64,000 nucleotides of DNA from Archaeoglobaceae archaeon (lineage in GTDB: Archaea; Halobacteriota; Archaeoglobi; Archaeoglobales; Archaeoglobaceae). The DNA is taken from NCBI GenBank assembly GCA_027028145.1, contig JALVJV010000023.1, forward strand, positions 1-64,000, read 5' to 3'. Positions 17,369-25,545 of this stretch are shown piece after piece. The first letter of the stretch is position 1, and each line of letters begins with the position of its first letter. The notes beneath the pieces are model-generated. The model was not told the DNA's origin, searched no databases, and was given only the letters and a program-made list of their open reading frames with translations. A program made the position numbers and the translations under genes.

Positions 17369-18240
17369 GCTTGAACATTAACGGAGACCTTCCGGATGAA
17401 AAAATTGTTGAAGTTGCTTTTAAAGCTGATGAGGTTGGTGTTGTTATTTGGATAGGAGAAAACGAACTCTTTAAGGATCCGTTTTACGTTGCGGATCTTA
17501 TAGCGGATTTCGTTTCGGTTCCCATAGGCTTCGGAATAGTTTCTCCCCTAAGAAGGAGCTGTTCCGAAATAATCGATCGAGTTCGTAGCTTGATGAATAA
17601 GCATTCAAACGAATTTCTACTGGGCATCGCTCCGGGAAAGTTTAAAGATCCGAAAACGGCTCTCGAGATAACTTTGAAATGCCTGAGAAGGCTTAAGAGA
17701 GAACTTGAGGTTCCGATATTCTGTGGTTGCTCAAGTCCTCTTATAACCGCTAAGGCTTCTAAAATAGCTGACGGAATTCTCTTCAACTACTGCCATCCGG
17801 ATTTTCTGCGATGGATATCCCGCTTTGCAGAACGAGATATAATTAGGGTTGCTTTTGCCCCTTCCCTGATTCTCCCCAGCGAATTCGAACAAGATCTGCT
17901 GTTGGCTTGCGCAATAGTATCGTGTAGCAGTAGAAAGTTCGTCGAGGAGTTCGGATTCGTCGACATGTGCAGGGATTTCGCATTCGATTTCGGAAGGTTG
18001 ATCTCGATAAGGCAGAAAGGAGGTAATTTGCTCGAAGTCGATGAATTTAAAAAGATTTTAATGTATAAAGACGTTCTGCTTGAGAAATTCAGCATAAGCG
18101 GTAGCTTGGATGAGGTAAAGGGGAAGATAAATGACATTCTCAAGATTTGCGACCACGTCGTTTTGGGAGATCCGTTCTTTCGTGATCGCAAAGCCGTCGA
18201 TCTCTTGATACGTTTGGTGGAGTTAGGATACCTCGAATGA
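17335..18240 (+). CDS. luciferase-like (F420-dependent, Mer-related) oxidoreductase homologue
   Basis: The frame overlaps the end of aIF1A; the ATG at 17335 ([10 protein letters not shown]) is preferred over an earlier ATG at 17308. The product looks like a TIM barrel of the luciferase-like family: [18 protein letters not shown], then [22 protein letters not shown] and [10 protein letters not shown] near the usual cofactor loops. Mer (methylene-H4MPT reductase) and other F420 enzymes share this plan, but the similarity is weak in the C-terminal half, so substrate and even cofactor are uncertain. Its position behind aIF1A is likely only operon linkage. Confidence 0.55.
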   Translation: MARKKGLSEVLGLNINGDLPDEKIVEVAFKADEVGVVIWIGENELFKDPFYVADLIADFVSVPIGFGIVSPLRRSCSEIIDRVRSLMNKHSNEFLLGIAPGKFKDPKTALEITLKCLRRLKRELEVPIFCGCSSPLITAKASKIADGILFNYCHPDFLRWISRFAERDIIRVAFAPSLILPSEFEQDLLLACAIVSCSSRKFVEEFGFVDMCRDFAFDFGRLISIRQKGGNLLEVDEFKKILMYKDVLLEKFSISGSLDEVKGKINDILKICDHVVLGDPFFRDRKAVDLLIRLVELGYLE

Positions 18241-18463
18241 TCGAACTTTAATCGAGCTCCATACTTTTTTATTTATTAAAATTCTCTGATTAACAATATT
18301 TTCTAAACTGCAATACTACACAATCATAAAATTATTTTATTTTTAATGTTTACTAAAAATCATTTATTAAAATAAGCCATGTTTATCATTTTAATACTAA
18401 TAAGGATAAAATAATAGAACAAAAATCGTAAAAACTTTAAAGAATGCTTGAAGTTATAAATCT
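18241..18463. other. AT-rich intergenic region at the left edge of the surface-fibre island
   Basis: About 220 bases of A/T runs without coding frames. A TATA-like stretch near 18430-18450 could serve the winged-helix gene that starts at 18464. The drop in GC begins here and lasts to about 19.1 kb. Confidence 0.4.
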
Positions 18464-18754
18464 ATGGAATATAATTACTACTGTGAAATAAGAATAATAG
18501 ATAAAATAAAATGCAAAAAAAGAAATAGAGTTCAGATTATCTTTGAAATTCTCGAGAATTTGTATAGAAGAAGTATGAGTTCATCAGAGTTAATCAGAAG
18601 AGTAAACTTAAACTTCGATCTTGGTAAAAAGATAATTTCATTATTGGAAGAGCAGTGTTTAGTTAAAAAGGTGGAAAGGCGTATTGAGATTACAGAAGAA
18701 GGTGTCAGAATTCTAAATTACTTAAGAGAACTGAAAAAAATGACAATAATTTAG
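18464..18754 (+). CDS. winged helix-turn-helix regulator, HTH_45/ArnR-like
   Basis: A 96-residue protein. After a short N-terminal strand (CEIRIIDKI) it has a winged-helix core: helix IFEILENLYRRSMSSSELIRRV, recognition helix GKKIISLLEEQCLV, wing KKVERRIEITEEG and a last helix. This pattern matches small archaeal transcription regulators. It is AT-rich and very Lys/Ile-rich. Its location just before the fibre operon, with a second small helix-turn-helix gene facing it, makes it a candidate regulator of that operon. Confidence 0.65.
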   Translation: MEYNYYCEIRIIDKIKCKKRNRVQIIFEILENLYRRSMSSSELIRRVNLNFDLGKKIISLLEEQCLVKKVERRIEITEEGVRILNYLRELKKMTII

Positions 18755-18984
18755 ATATTATTTATAATTTTTCCTAACTTTCCAAGCTTTACACGATTGT
18801 TATCAATTATAAATATTTCAATTGGCGAGATCATACTAAATAATAAATTATTAAGAACATACGCTGGCATGTTTAACATGGTTGCTAATTCTTCGATCGT
18901 GTATTCTTTTTCTTTAATTAAATCTACTATTTCATCTATAATTTCGTATATATCCATCATTATCATTTCGATCATAATTGTCAT
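18751..18984 (-). CDS. small helix-turn-helix protein
   Basis: The 77-residue frame starts at an ATG at 18984; internal ATG codons at 18960 or 18957 (MMDIYEIIDE) are plausible starts. The core IIDEIVDLIKEKEYTIEELATMLNMPAYVLNNLLFSM looks like a helix-turn-helix, followed by a short wing IFIIDNNRVKLGKLG. It overlaps the end of the convergent winged-helix gene by four bases and its start faces the fibre operon promoter, so it may be a divergent regulator. Confidence 0.5.
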   Translation of the reverse strand: MTIMIEMIMMDIYEIIDEIVDLIKEKEYTIEELATMLNMPAYVLNNLLFSMISPIEIFIIDNNRVKLGKLGKIINNI

Positions 18985-19054
18985 AATAATTTTTTGGATG
19001 ATTTATGAGTATTTTTGATGAGTATTTTTGTTAATCACATAACTTTCTGATTGA

Positions 19055-19066
19055 TTTTTATATATT
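19055..19066 (+). promoter_or_regulatory. TATA box of the fibre operon
   Basis: TTTTTATATATT is the clearest TATA element in this AT-rich region. It lies about 50 bases before the ATG at 19111, leaving a leader of some 20 bases that contains the ribosome site GGGGGGAAGG. Confidence 0.6.
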
Positions 19067-19110
19067 GACAATTTTAGATGTTAACAGCAGTTGGAGTTGG
19101 GGGGAAGGAT

Positions 19111-19608
19111 ATGAAGAAGTTTGGGGCGATATTTGTAACATTGCTGTTTGGATTGCTGGTAGCTGCGGCAACATATGCCTACTGGAGCCAGACACTGACG
19201 ATAAGTGGCACCGTGGGCACGGGTGTTCTCGACGCAAACATAACGGCAGCAACAACCGGTGACAACGAAAACGTCTATGATGTGGGTGCAATTAACTACG
19301 TAATAGCTCCGGACATGAAATCAGCGACGATCACGATCACGAATGCTTATCCGGGTTACGTAGCTTGGGCGAACTTCTCAATAGTGAACACTGGAACGAT
19401 TCCGGTTAAGTTGTCGGATACTGTGGACAATCCGAACACTGAAATAGCCGTTAGCACATCATGGACTGGCCTTGACAGCAACGGCGTCCTGCTTCCGGGT
19501 CAGACGGCTTACCTGAATGTTACCACCACCGTCACAGATCTGGCTGCCCAGAACTCGACATACACGTTCACAGTTACCATAAACGTCAACCAATTCAACG
19601 CACCTTAA
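19111..19608 (+). CDS. TasA/camelysin-like secreted fibre subunit (archaeal bundling-pilin type)
   Basis: The ATG at 19111, preceded by GGGGGGAAGG, gives 165 residues. A short signal span (KFGAIFVTLLFGLLVAAATYA) is followed by YWSQTLTISGTVGTGVLDAN, matching the N-terminal plan of the TasA/CalY family (Y/F-S-D..., SGN...AGTLDL). The rest is a jelly-roll-like beta domain with Thr/Asn-rich strands, ending NVNQFNAP. TasA makes biofilm fibres in Bacillus, and archaeal relatives form bundling pili by donor-strand exchange. Such proteins need a SipW-type signal peptidase, and one is encoded three genes on. The TasA match is from sequence pattern and context. Confidence 0.7.
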   Translation: MKKFGAIFVTLLFGLLVAAATYAYWSQTLTISGTVGTGVLDANITAATTGDNENVYDVGAINYVIAPDMKSATITITNAYPGYVAWANFSIVNTGTIPVKLSDTVDNPNTEIAVSTSWTGLDSNGVLLPGQTAYLNVTTTVTDLAAQNSTYTFTVTINVNQFNAP

Positions 19609-19659
19609 TTAACTTCAACTCTATTACCATTTTATTTTTTTGTTTTGGGGTGAAACTAT

Positions 19660-20466
19660 ATGAAGAAAGCCATAATGTTACTACCGATCGCAGTGATGGT
19701 CTTAAGTATCACATATTCTGGATTCTCATCTACGGTGGGTATAGGTAATGTTGACAAGCCAAACATTGTTCAAACCGGAACGATGGATTGGAAGCTGTAT
19801 CTACCGTCTGAGCTGGATTGGATAAATGCCCCTGATATTGCCGACTTCGCATTTTATGGCAGTTACAACTATGCCATAGTTACAACATCCAACAATGTAA
19901 GTATAATTCCATTAGAGCCCCCTGAAAGCATAGATGTAGGTAATGCAAGCATATCGAAGAATGGAGACACAGTATCCATAACACTAAAAAATGTCTACCC
20001 TGGATACGGTGCCGTGGCTCATTTCGTATATGTAAATGAAGGTTCCATCCCATCAAAGTTGAGTGACGTCAACATAACAATAAACGATCCATACAACATT
20101 GCTAAAGATGTAAGAGCGGCAATGATTATAGTTTGGAGTCCTACGGGTGACTTTACTACTACTCCAGTATATGAAGCATCAATCGTTGGCTGTAACCTCA
20201 CAGATATACCGAGATTCATCAAAAAGGTATTGAGCAATGTAGTTTTTCAGCCCGGCGGGTGGGTGGCTTTCTGTAAACCGAATAACGCCACCATAAAAAT
20301 AACCGATGTCGAAATAAATCCAAACTCTGGACTACCACAATACTTAATCGATTATCTGAACAACACTGACAGTTTCTGGATAGTAATCAAACCCGACTCG
20401 AAACCACCACAAGGTGCATATCTAAGCTTTAACCTCACGTTGACGTTCGGGCAGTTTAATGAATAA
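19660..20466 (+). CDS. second TasA-like secreted protein, longer
   Basis: The 268-residue protein has a signal span (AIMLLPIAVMVLSITYSGFSS) and then a beta-rich, Asn/Thr/Pro-rich domain. Parallel phrases link it to the preceding gene: SISKNGDTVSITLKNVYPGYG against SATITITNAYPGYV, SIPSKLSD against TIPVKLSD, and the end LTLTFGQFNE against VTINVNQFNA. It is therefore a diverged paralogue with an insertion of about 100 residues. It may be a minor, tip or anchoring subunit of the same fibre. RBS GGGGTGA precedes ATG 19660. Confidence 0.65.
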   Translation: MKKAIMLLPIAVMVLSITYSGFSSTVGIGNVDKPNIVQTGTMDWKLYLPSELDWINAPDIADFAFYGSYNYAIVTTSNNVSIIPLEPPESIDVGNASISKNGDTVSITLKNVYPGYGAVAHFVYVNEGSIPSKLSDVNITINDPYNIAKDVRAAMIIVWSPTGDFTTTPVYEASIVGCNLTDIPRFIKKVLSNVVFQPGGWVAFCKPNNATIKITDVEINPNSGLPQYLIDYLNNTDSFWIVIKPDSKPPQGAYLSFNLTLTFGQFNE

Positions 20467-20498
20467 ATTTTTAAATTTTTTAGGCTCCTAAATTTTTG

Positions 20499-21629
20499 AT
20501 GGATGTATTGATATTGATTGGACTTCTGGTAGTATCTAACTCTCTGCTCATAATCGCTCCTATAAACGGGTTCTACCTTCAGATCATTCTCAACTTCTTC
20601 ATCTTCTGCTTATCCATGTTCTTCGCAAGAAGAAGAGGTTATAATATATGTAAAAAGTTATTTAGGATGAAGACTTTCGGTAACGCAATAAAATTTGCTG
20701 TATATATCGGTATTTTCTACGTAATTCTGATGATTTCAGCCGGTTTTATCATGGGATTCGGTAAAAGCCCTTACTCCCATACGCCCCTTGGCATGCTGAT
20801 TAACGTATTATACATCTCATCGTTCGTTTTGAGCTTCGAATTTTCAAGAGCTTACATTCTCAGAAGGATTAAAAGATCGTGGGTGATACCGGCTGTGGCA
20901 TTAATTTACACCGTTATATTCTTAACACCAACACTCAAATTCCTACCTAAAGGCAAACTTGAGATTTTGAGATACATAGGTTCCAAGGCTATACCCACTC
21001 TTTCTCAGCAATTCTTTGCAACCCTTCTTGCTTATTACTCCGGTGCCTATGCATCTTCGACGTATTTCGGTATAATGATGGGCTTTGAATGGTTATCTCC
21101 AATACTACCGAAACTCGATTGGATGGTTAAATCGTTCATAAGGGCATTGGTTCCGACAATAGGCTATGCAATAATGTCGAGTGAGGTTTCGGTTAAGCAT
21201 GTTAAAGTCAGGAAGGAAGAAGACATAAAATCTTGGATTGCTACATTTGTTGCGTGCGTTCTTTTAATTTTATTCTTTACTGGAAAGCTCGGTTATCATC
21301 CAGCAGTAGTGGGTAGCGGTAGCATGACGCCCACTATATGCACGGGGGACATAGTAATCGTAAAAAAGGTTAAACCATCCGAAATCCATGTCGGTGATAT
21401 CGTGCAGTATTACTCTGGCAAAGGATATACAATAACCCACAGGGTAATAAAAATAGAAGAAACTCCAAACGGTCTGATTTTTATAACAAAAGGCGATGCA
21501 AACAACGTTCCAGATAAACCTTTTAAGGCGGATAGAATAATCGGAAAGGTCGTATTTGTGATACCCAAAATCGGGTGGATACCGCTCATGGTGAGAGATT
21601 TTATAAGACACATCATAGGAGGTGGTTGA
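20499..21629 (+). CDS. signal peptidase I (SipW/Sec11 type) with large N-terminal membrane domain
   Basis: The C-terminal 120 residues are an S26B signal peptidase: GSGSMTPTI with the catalytic serine (about Ser275), ITHRV with the general-base histidine (about His314) and KGDANNVPD with the acidic residue. Before it lie about 240 residues with seven or so hydrophobic spans, which ordinary Sec11/SipW proteins lack. The ATG at 20499 is preferred to a TTG one codon earlier. Bacterial SipW is dedicated to TasA-class substrates. The gene order here suggests the same role, with the extra membrane part perhaps adding assembly or export functions. Confidence 0.8.
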   Translation: MDVLILIGLLVVSNSLLIIAPINGFYLQIILNFFIFCLSMFFARRRGYNICKKLFRMKTFGNAIKFAVYIGIFYVILMISAGFIMGFGKSPYSHTPLGMLINVLYISSFVLSFEFSRAYILRRIKRSWVIPAVALIYTVIFLTPTLKFLPKGKLEILRYIGSKAIPTLSQQFFATLLAYYSGAYASSTYFGIMMGFEWLSPILPKLDWMVKSFIRALVPTIGYAIMSSEVSVKHVKVRKEEDIKSWIATFVACVLLILFFTGKLGYHPAVVGSGSMTPTICTGDIVIVKKVKPSEIHVGDIVQYYSGKGYTITHRVIKIEETPNGLIFITKGDANNVPDKPFKADRIIGKVVFVIPKIGWIPLMVRDFIRHIIGGG

Positions 21630-22559
21630 TTGGAGATTGAGAGGAAGAAGTATTACGGAATCGTCGTAGCACTTTTAATGATATCTCTGCTACTTGCCGC
21701 CTACTCCGTCACTATAAACGTTAAAGCGAAAAGGGAGATCGTTGTTAACAGGTATACCCTAACAGACTATCTTGATTATTATGTTTATTTAAAACCAAAT
21801 TTTTTATTTAATAAAACTATATTAAAAGATTCCACAATATATATTAATATAACGAAGAATATTGTTGTTAGATATATGTTTTTCTCTAAGTCTTCTGGCA
21901 GTGTTGATGGTATATATAAGGTAATAGCTGAGATTAAAACGAAGGAGTGGAACAAGACAATTGTAATTATACCTGAAAGAGAGTTCAAAAATTCTTATAT
22001 TTTGAATTTCCCAATAGATGTATACTATTTTAGAAGTATATACAACAGAATAAACAATGAGCTCGGTTTTAAGGGAACAAATCCTGAGGTGGTTATATCC
22101 ATAAAAACTTACGTAAGAGGTAGAAATTTCTCAGATACGTTCTTACATACCCTCAGCTTTCCCCTCCTTTCGAAAGCTTTTAAGATTTCGACAAAACATA
22201 AAACATCGAAGGTAAGGACATTGAAAAAGATAGTTTACGTTGTTGATGAAGGTAAGAATTCAATGAAGATTGCAACGGGAATTTTGTCCGTCCTGTCTTT
22301 CTTGGCTGTCGGTATATTTTGCTGGAGAGTTAAGCCCATAAAGATAGAAAAGGATTTGGCTACAATTATGTATGAAAGAAATAAGGATTTTATAATACTC
22401 GGAAAACTTGAAATTAAGGACTCCACAGTTGTTACAGTTAATAGCTTTGATGATTTACTTAAAACGGCAGAAATATTAAATAAACCAATAATAAAAGATG
22501 GGAAGAGGTTTGGATTGATCGACGGACATACTGTTTATGTTTTCGAGTTTAAGGGATAA
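21630..22559 (+). CDS. DUF5305-like membrane protein
   Basis: A TTG start follows GGAGGTGGTTGA, which includes the stop of the signal peptidase gene, so translation is coupled. The 309 residues have an N-terminal span (IVVALLMISLLLAAYSVTI), an extracytoplasmic beta-rich part of about 190 residues, a second span (ATGILSVLSFLAVGIFCWRV) and a cytoplasmic tail of about 75 residues. This plan and the location after a signal peptidase are those of archaeal DUF5305 proteins. The function is unknown; a role in secretion or anchoring of the fibre proteins is inferred from the operon. Confidence 0.65.
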   Translation: MEIERKKYYGIVVALLMISLLLAAYSVTINVKAKREIVVNRYTLTDYLDYYVYLKPNFLFNKTILKDSTIYINITKNIVVRYMFFSKSSGSVDGIYKVIAEIKTKEWNKTIVIIPEREFKNSYILNFPIDVYYFRSIYNRINNELGFKGTNPEVVISIKTYVRGRNFSDTFLHTLSFPLLSKAFKISTKHKTSKVRTLKKIVYVVDEGKNSMKIATGILSVLSFLAVGIFCWRVKPIKIEKDLATIMYERNKDFIILGKLEIKDSTVVTVNSFDDLLKTAEILNKPIIKDGKRFGLIDGHTVYVFEFKG

Positions 22560-22560
22560 A

Positions 22561-25167
22561 TCACCATCTCTTGACTCCCCATTTCCAGTAGACATATAGG
22601 TTAAGGATGTCCTTCAAATCCAATTTGCCATCCGGCCAGAAGTCGTAGTATTTCTTATACTGCTGGAACTTTGGATCCTTAAAGTGCCACTGGAAGTAAT
22701 TTATATCGTTGATGTCAAATTTTCCGTCGCCGTTTATATCTTCATATAACCCATCGCCATCCAAATCTTTCGACATTGGAGGACCATGCTCACCGACGCA
22801 AACTTTCTTTGTTACGCTTGATGATACATTAGTGTCATCAACGACCGTCAAAGTTACGTTGTATTTTCCATATTTCTTATACGTATGCGTCACTTTGCAC
22901 CCCGTAGTTTTGCTTCCGTCTCCGAAGTTCCAGTAGCATTTAACTTTTCCGTTATCTGGATCGTAACCCGCAAATGTAAACGTTACGTTTTTACCGGAAA
23001 CTGTGTATTTGAAGTCTGCTATTGGAGCATAACTTGTCGTGAAATTCCAAGTTCTGGATTTAACCTCTCCGAAATCTCCCTTAACGATTACAAACCACTT
23101 GTAAGTGGTTCCCGGTTTGAGGTTGTTCCATGTTATACTGCCGTTGTTCGAAGTTCCTATTAGCCTTCCCCCTCCACTGTAAAATTCGACAGTATAGTTT
23201 TTAGCACTCTCAACCTTAACCCTCAGAGTGGGTGAAAGATGAACATTTGTCGCTCCGTTTGGAGGATATACCAGCGTTATATTTATAGCAACACCACATA
23301 CGTGGATTATGAAAGTTCCTTCGGTGCTTGCGCCCTTATCGTCAGATACGACGAACTTAACCGTGTAATTACCCGGCTTCTGTGGTATCCAGTAGAATGT
23401 AAAGTTCGTTAGCTTTGCACCTTCCGGCAGTTCCAAGGGCTTACAAGTTATGCTGTCTCCATCGGGATCGCTTGCATTTATGTGAACGATAACCTTTTCT
23501 CCAACCTTTGCGTATATTTCGCCTATCTTTTCAACCGTTGGCGGATGATTTGGCAAGGGTTCGGCGTAGAAATCATACCAAACCTCTGTTCTTCTATCCG
23601 AAATTTTAATGAGATACTTTCCATATTTCTTCGGTTTAAACACATAGTCACCGCTAACTTGCTTTCTTTCAATTAGTGGCACAGTTATCTGGGAGAGCTC
23701 AAAGACTTTAACCGTAACATTTTCGTTGAACCTTATGCGAACTGCTCCTTCATAGAAAGGATACGTATAGTATCTGCGCTCGTAATTGCTGAACACTGTA
23801 ACATTCTTTTCGGGTTTGCTTAATATCTCGACCTTCAATGAACTCGGCTTTCCGCTTTCAAGCTTAGGTAACTTCAGCGTGGGATCTCCAAGCAGAACCG
23901 TTTGAAGGAATACCTGATATATCCACTTGCCTCTCTTATCTTTCGGATTTACTGGTTTAAGGTTATACTTCTCCGAGTAATACGTTAAAGCATCCTTGAA
24001 AGCTTCACCGAGCGTGTTAACTTTGCCTATGTCCTCAAGAATTCTCGATGTTATAACGTGCATGTAATCGAAGTTTGTGAACTTCACGAAACCGTTATCT
24101 ATCTCGAACTGTCCATCTATAGTAGTACTCCTAGTCGACGCTATTGATGCTATGGCTCCGGCTTTTATGGTAAGCAGGTATTCGGCGAATGACTTATCTT
24201 TAGGTGGATACCATGTCCATAGGTTCGGGGCAAGTTCGGTATCGTAAGCTGCAACTTCGCAACCCTCAGATATGAATATCGGAAGTATAGAGTCCTTTTT
24301 TTTCAGTAGACTACTGTCCCTTTTAGTATATATCGGCCCCTTGATCACGATTCCATCCGCTGTAGCATGTTGACTGTGAAATACAATTCCGTATCCACCC
24401 GAAAATGCCTTATTGAATATACTTCTAATGATGTCCTTTGAATATCCGTCACTCTCCATAATTATGGTCGAGTTAAACTTGGAAGTTACGTTCTTCCACA
24501 TCAAATCGGCTACGCTTAACTCGCCTTGCCAGACTTCGACATCATCTATAGCCTTATAATCCGTTCTCCCGGGACACGCTTCGATCTTACCACCGTAGAA
24601 GATAGCCCTCCTAAATTTGTCGATGCTGAAGTTTGCATAGTAATCCTTTAGCTTGTCAATGTATATTTTAGCTTCCTCTGCATTATTGACGGGAATCCTT
24701 CCGACTGCAAAATCCGGTTTCATGTCATAGTCTGGAGATGCATAGAAGAAGTCAGTGGGTGTTTCCGTGACCCCTGCGAATAGCTTATAATCGAAGTAGT
24801 AGCTCGGTGGAATGATCTTTGCATCTCCGAATAGTGTTACATATTCAGCATTTCCAATCTGAGTTCTCAGAAATGCTATTATTTTTTTAGCAAGTATGTA
24901 GTTGTATCCTTTTATATCCTTTAGCGTTTCATTTGCGCAACCGTAAATCGGTGGATCGTTGGCTGGAGTATAATTCTTCCATATTTCTCCGATTGTTACG
25001 ATCTCTGATGATATTCCCATGGACTTATGAAGTGACGATAATTCCTCCGCATACGGCTTTAGATCGTTAGAAGTTATTATTATTTCGTCGATCGCCGTTG
25101 CAATTCCACAGATCATAATTATTATCATTGCCACTCCAAATAAACATCCGAACTTGCCTATTTTCAT
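22561..25167 (-). CDS. secreted gingipain-like (C25) cysteine peptidase with Ig-like, PKD and dockerin modules
   Basis: ATG 25167 follows GGAGGTGA by five bases; signal peptide at about 1-25. The catalytic part (to about 440) has YVTLFGDAKIIPPSYYFD, DFAVGRIPV, a histidine in VFHSQHA (264 or 267) and a cysteine in ISEGCEVAAYD (303), the order of the gingipain His-Cys dyad. After it come a cadherin/He-PIG-like module (NHPPTVEKIGEI), a fibronectin-like module, a PKD domain (WNFGDGSKTTG) and a C-terminal dockerin with two EF-hand-like loops (DLDGDGLYEDINGDGKFDI; FWPDGKLDLKDI). It ends two bases from the fibre operon, convergently. A cohesin partner is not in the window. Confidence 0.75.
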   Translation of the reverse strand: MKIGKFGCLFGVAMIIIMICGIATAIDEIIITSNDLKPYAEELSSLHKSMGISSEIVTIGEIWKNYTPANDPPIYGCANETLKDIKGYNYILAKKIIAFLRTQIGNAEYVTLFGDAKIIPPSYYFDYKLFAGVTETPTDFFYASPDYDMKPDFAVGRIPVNNAEEAKIYIDKLKDYYANFSIDKFRRAIFYGGKIEACPGRTDYKAIDDVEVWQGELSVADLMWKNVTSKFNSTIIMESDGYSKDIIRSIFNKAFSGGYGIVFHSQHATADGIVIKGPIYTKRDSSLLKKKDSILPIFISEGCEVAAYDTELAPNLWTWYPPKDKSFAEYLLTIKAGAIASIASTRSTTIDGQFEIDNGFVKFTNFDYMHVITSRILEDIGKVNTLGEAFKDALTYYSEKYNLKPVNPKDKRGKWIYQVFLQTVLLGDPTLKLPKLESGKPSSLKVEILSKPEKNVTVFSNYERRYYTYPFYEGAVRIRFNENVTVKVFELSQITVPLIERKQVSGDYVFKPKKYGKYLIKISDRRTEVWYDFYAEPLPNHPPTVEKIGEIYAKVGEKVIVHINASDPDGDSITCKPLELPEGAKLTNFTFYWIPQKPGNYTVKFVVSDDKGASTEGTFIIHVCGVAINITLVYPPNGATNVHLSPTLRVKVESAKNYTVEFYSGGGRLIGTSNNGSITWNNLKPGTTYKWFVIVKGDFGEVKSRTWNFTTSYAPIADFKYTVSGKNVTFTFAGYDPDNGKVKCYWNFGDGSKTTGCKVTHTYKKYGKYNVTLTVVDDTNVSSSVTKKVCVGEHGPPMSKDLDGDGLYEDINGDGKFDINDINYFQWHFKDPKFQQYKKYYDFWPDGKLDLKDILNLYVYWKWGVKRW

Positions 25168-25292
25168 ATATATCACCTCCTAAATTCTACTCATCATTAT
25201 TATTGTCATCATCCTTTTTTAGAAAATATGTATTTTGAAAAATAAAAACCTTTCGGCAGAACTCTAAAAATCACAAAAATTCTATAATAAAA

Positions 25293-25541
25293 TTAAACTA
25301 AAATTCCGATATTCAAACCGATTTCAAGCCAAGCCCATGCCCAGACGACGCATTCAAAAGCCCTAACGAGATCGCCTTTATTCAAAAAGTATTCCGAATC
25401 CGAGATGTAGGCTCGAATATTTCTCAGAAATTCTTCGCCGTTTCGATCAACAGCTTTAACGTTTTTGATCCTGCTCTTAATTCTTTCCAGCCATTTCAAA
25501 GTTTCGTTTCTAAGCTCTTCGGCTATCTTTTCCTCATTCAT
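25293..25541 (-). CDS. DUF357-family small protein
   Basis: An 82-residue helical protein (EKIAEELRNETLKWLERI..., ISDSEYFLNKGDLVRAFECVVWAWAWLEIG). The KGD-LVRAFE-VVWAWAWLE block is characteristic of the archaeal DUF357 family, which forms a helical hairpin and has no known function. It is four bases downstream of nfeD on the same strand. Confidence 0.75.
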   Translation of the reverse strand: MNEEKIAEELRNETLKWLERIKSRIKNVKAVDRNGEEFLRNIRAYISDSEYFLNKGDLVRAFECVVWAWAWLEIGLNIGILV

Positions 25542-25545
25542 TTTA

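Noticed and set aside
18241-25176. The fibre and peptidase island as a mobile element
   Set aside because: Composition differs at its left part, but no integrase, transposase, tRNA or flanking repeat was found, so only possible transfer can be stated.
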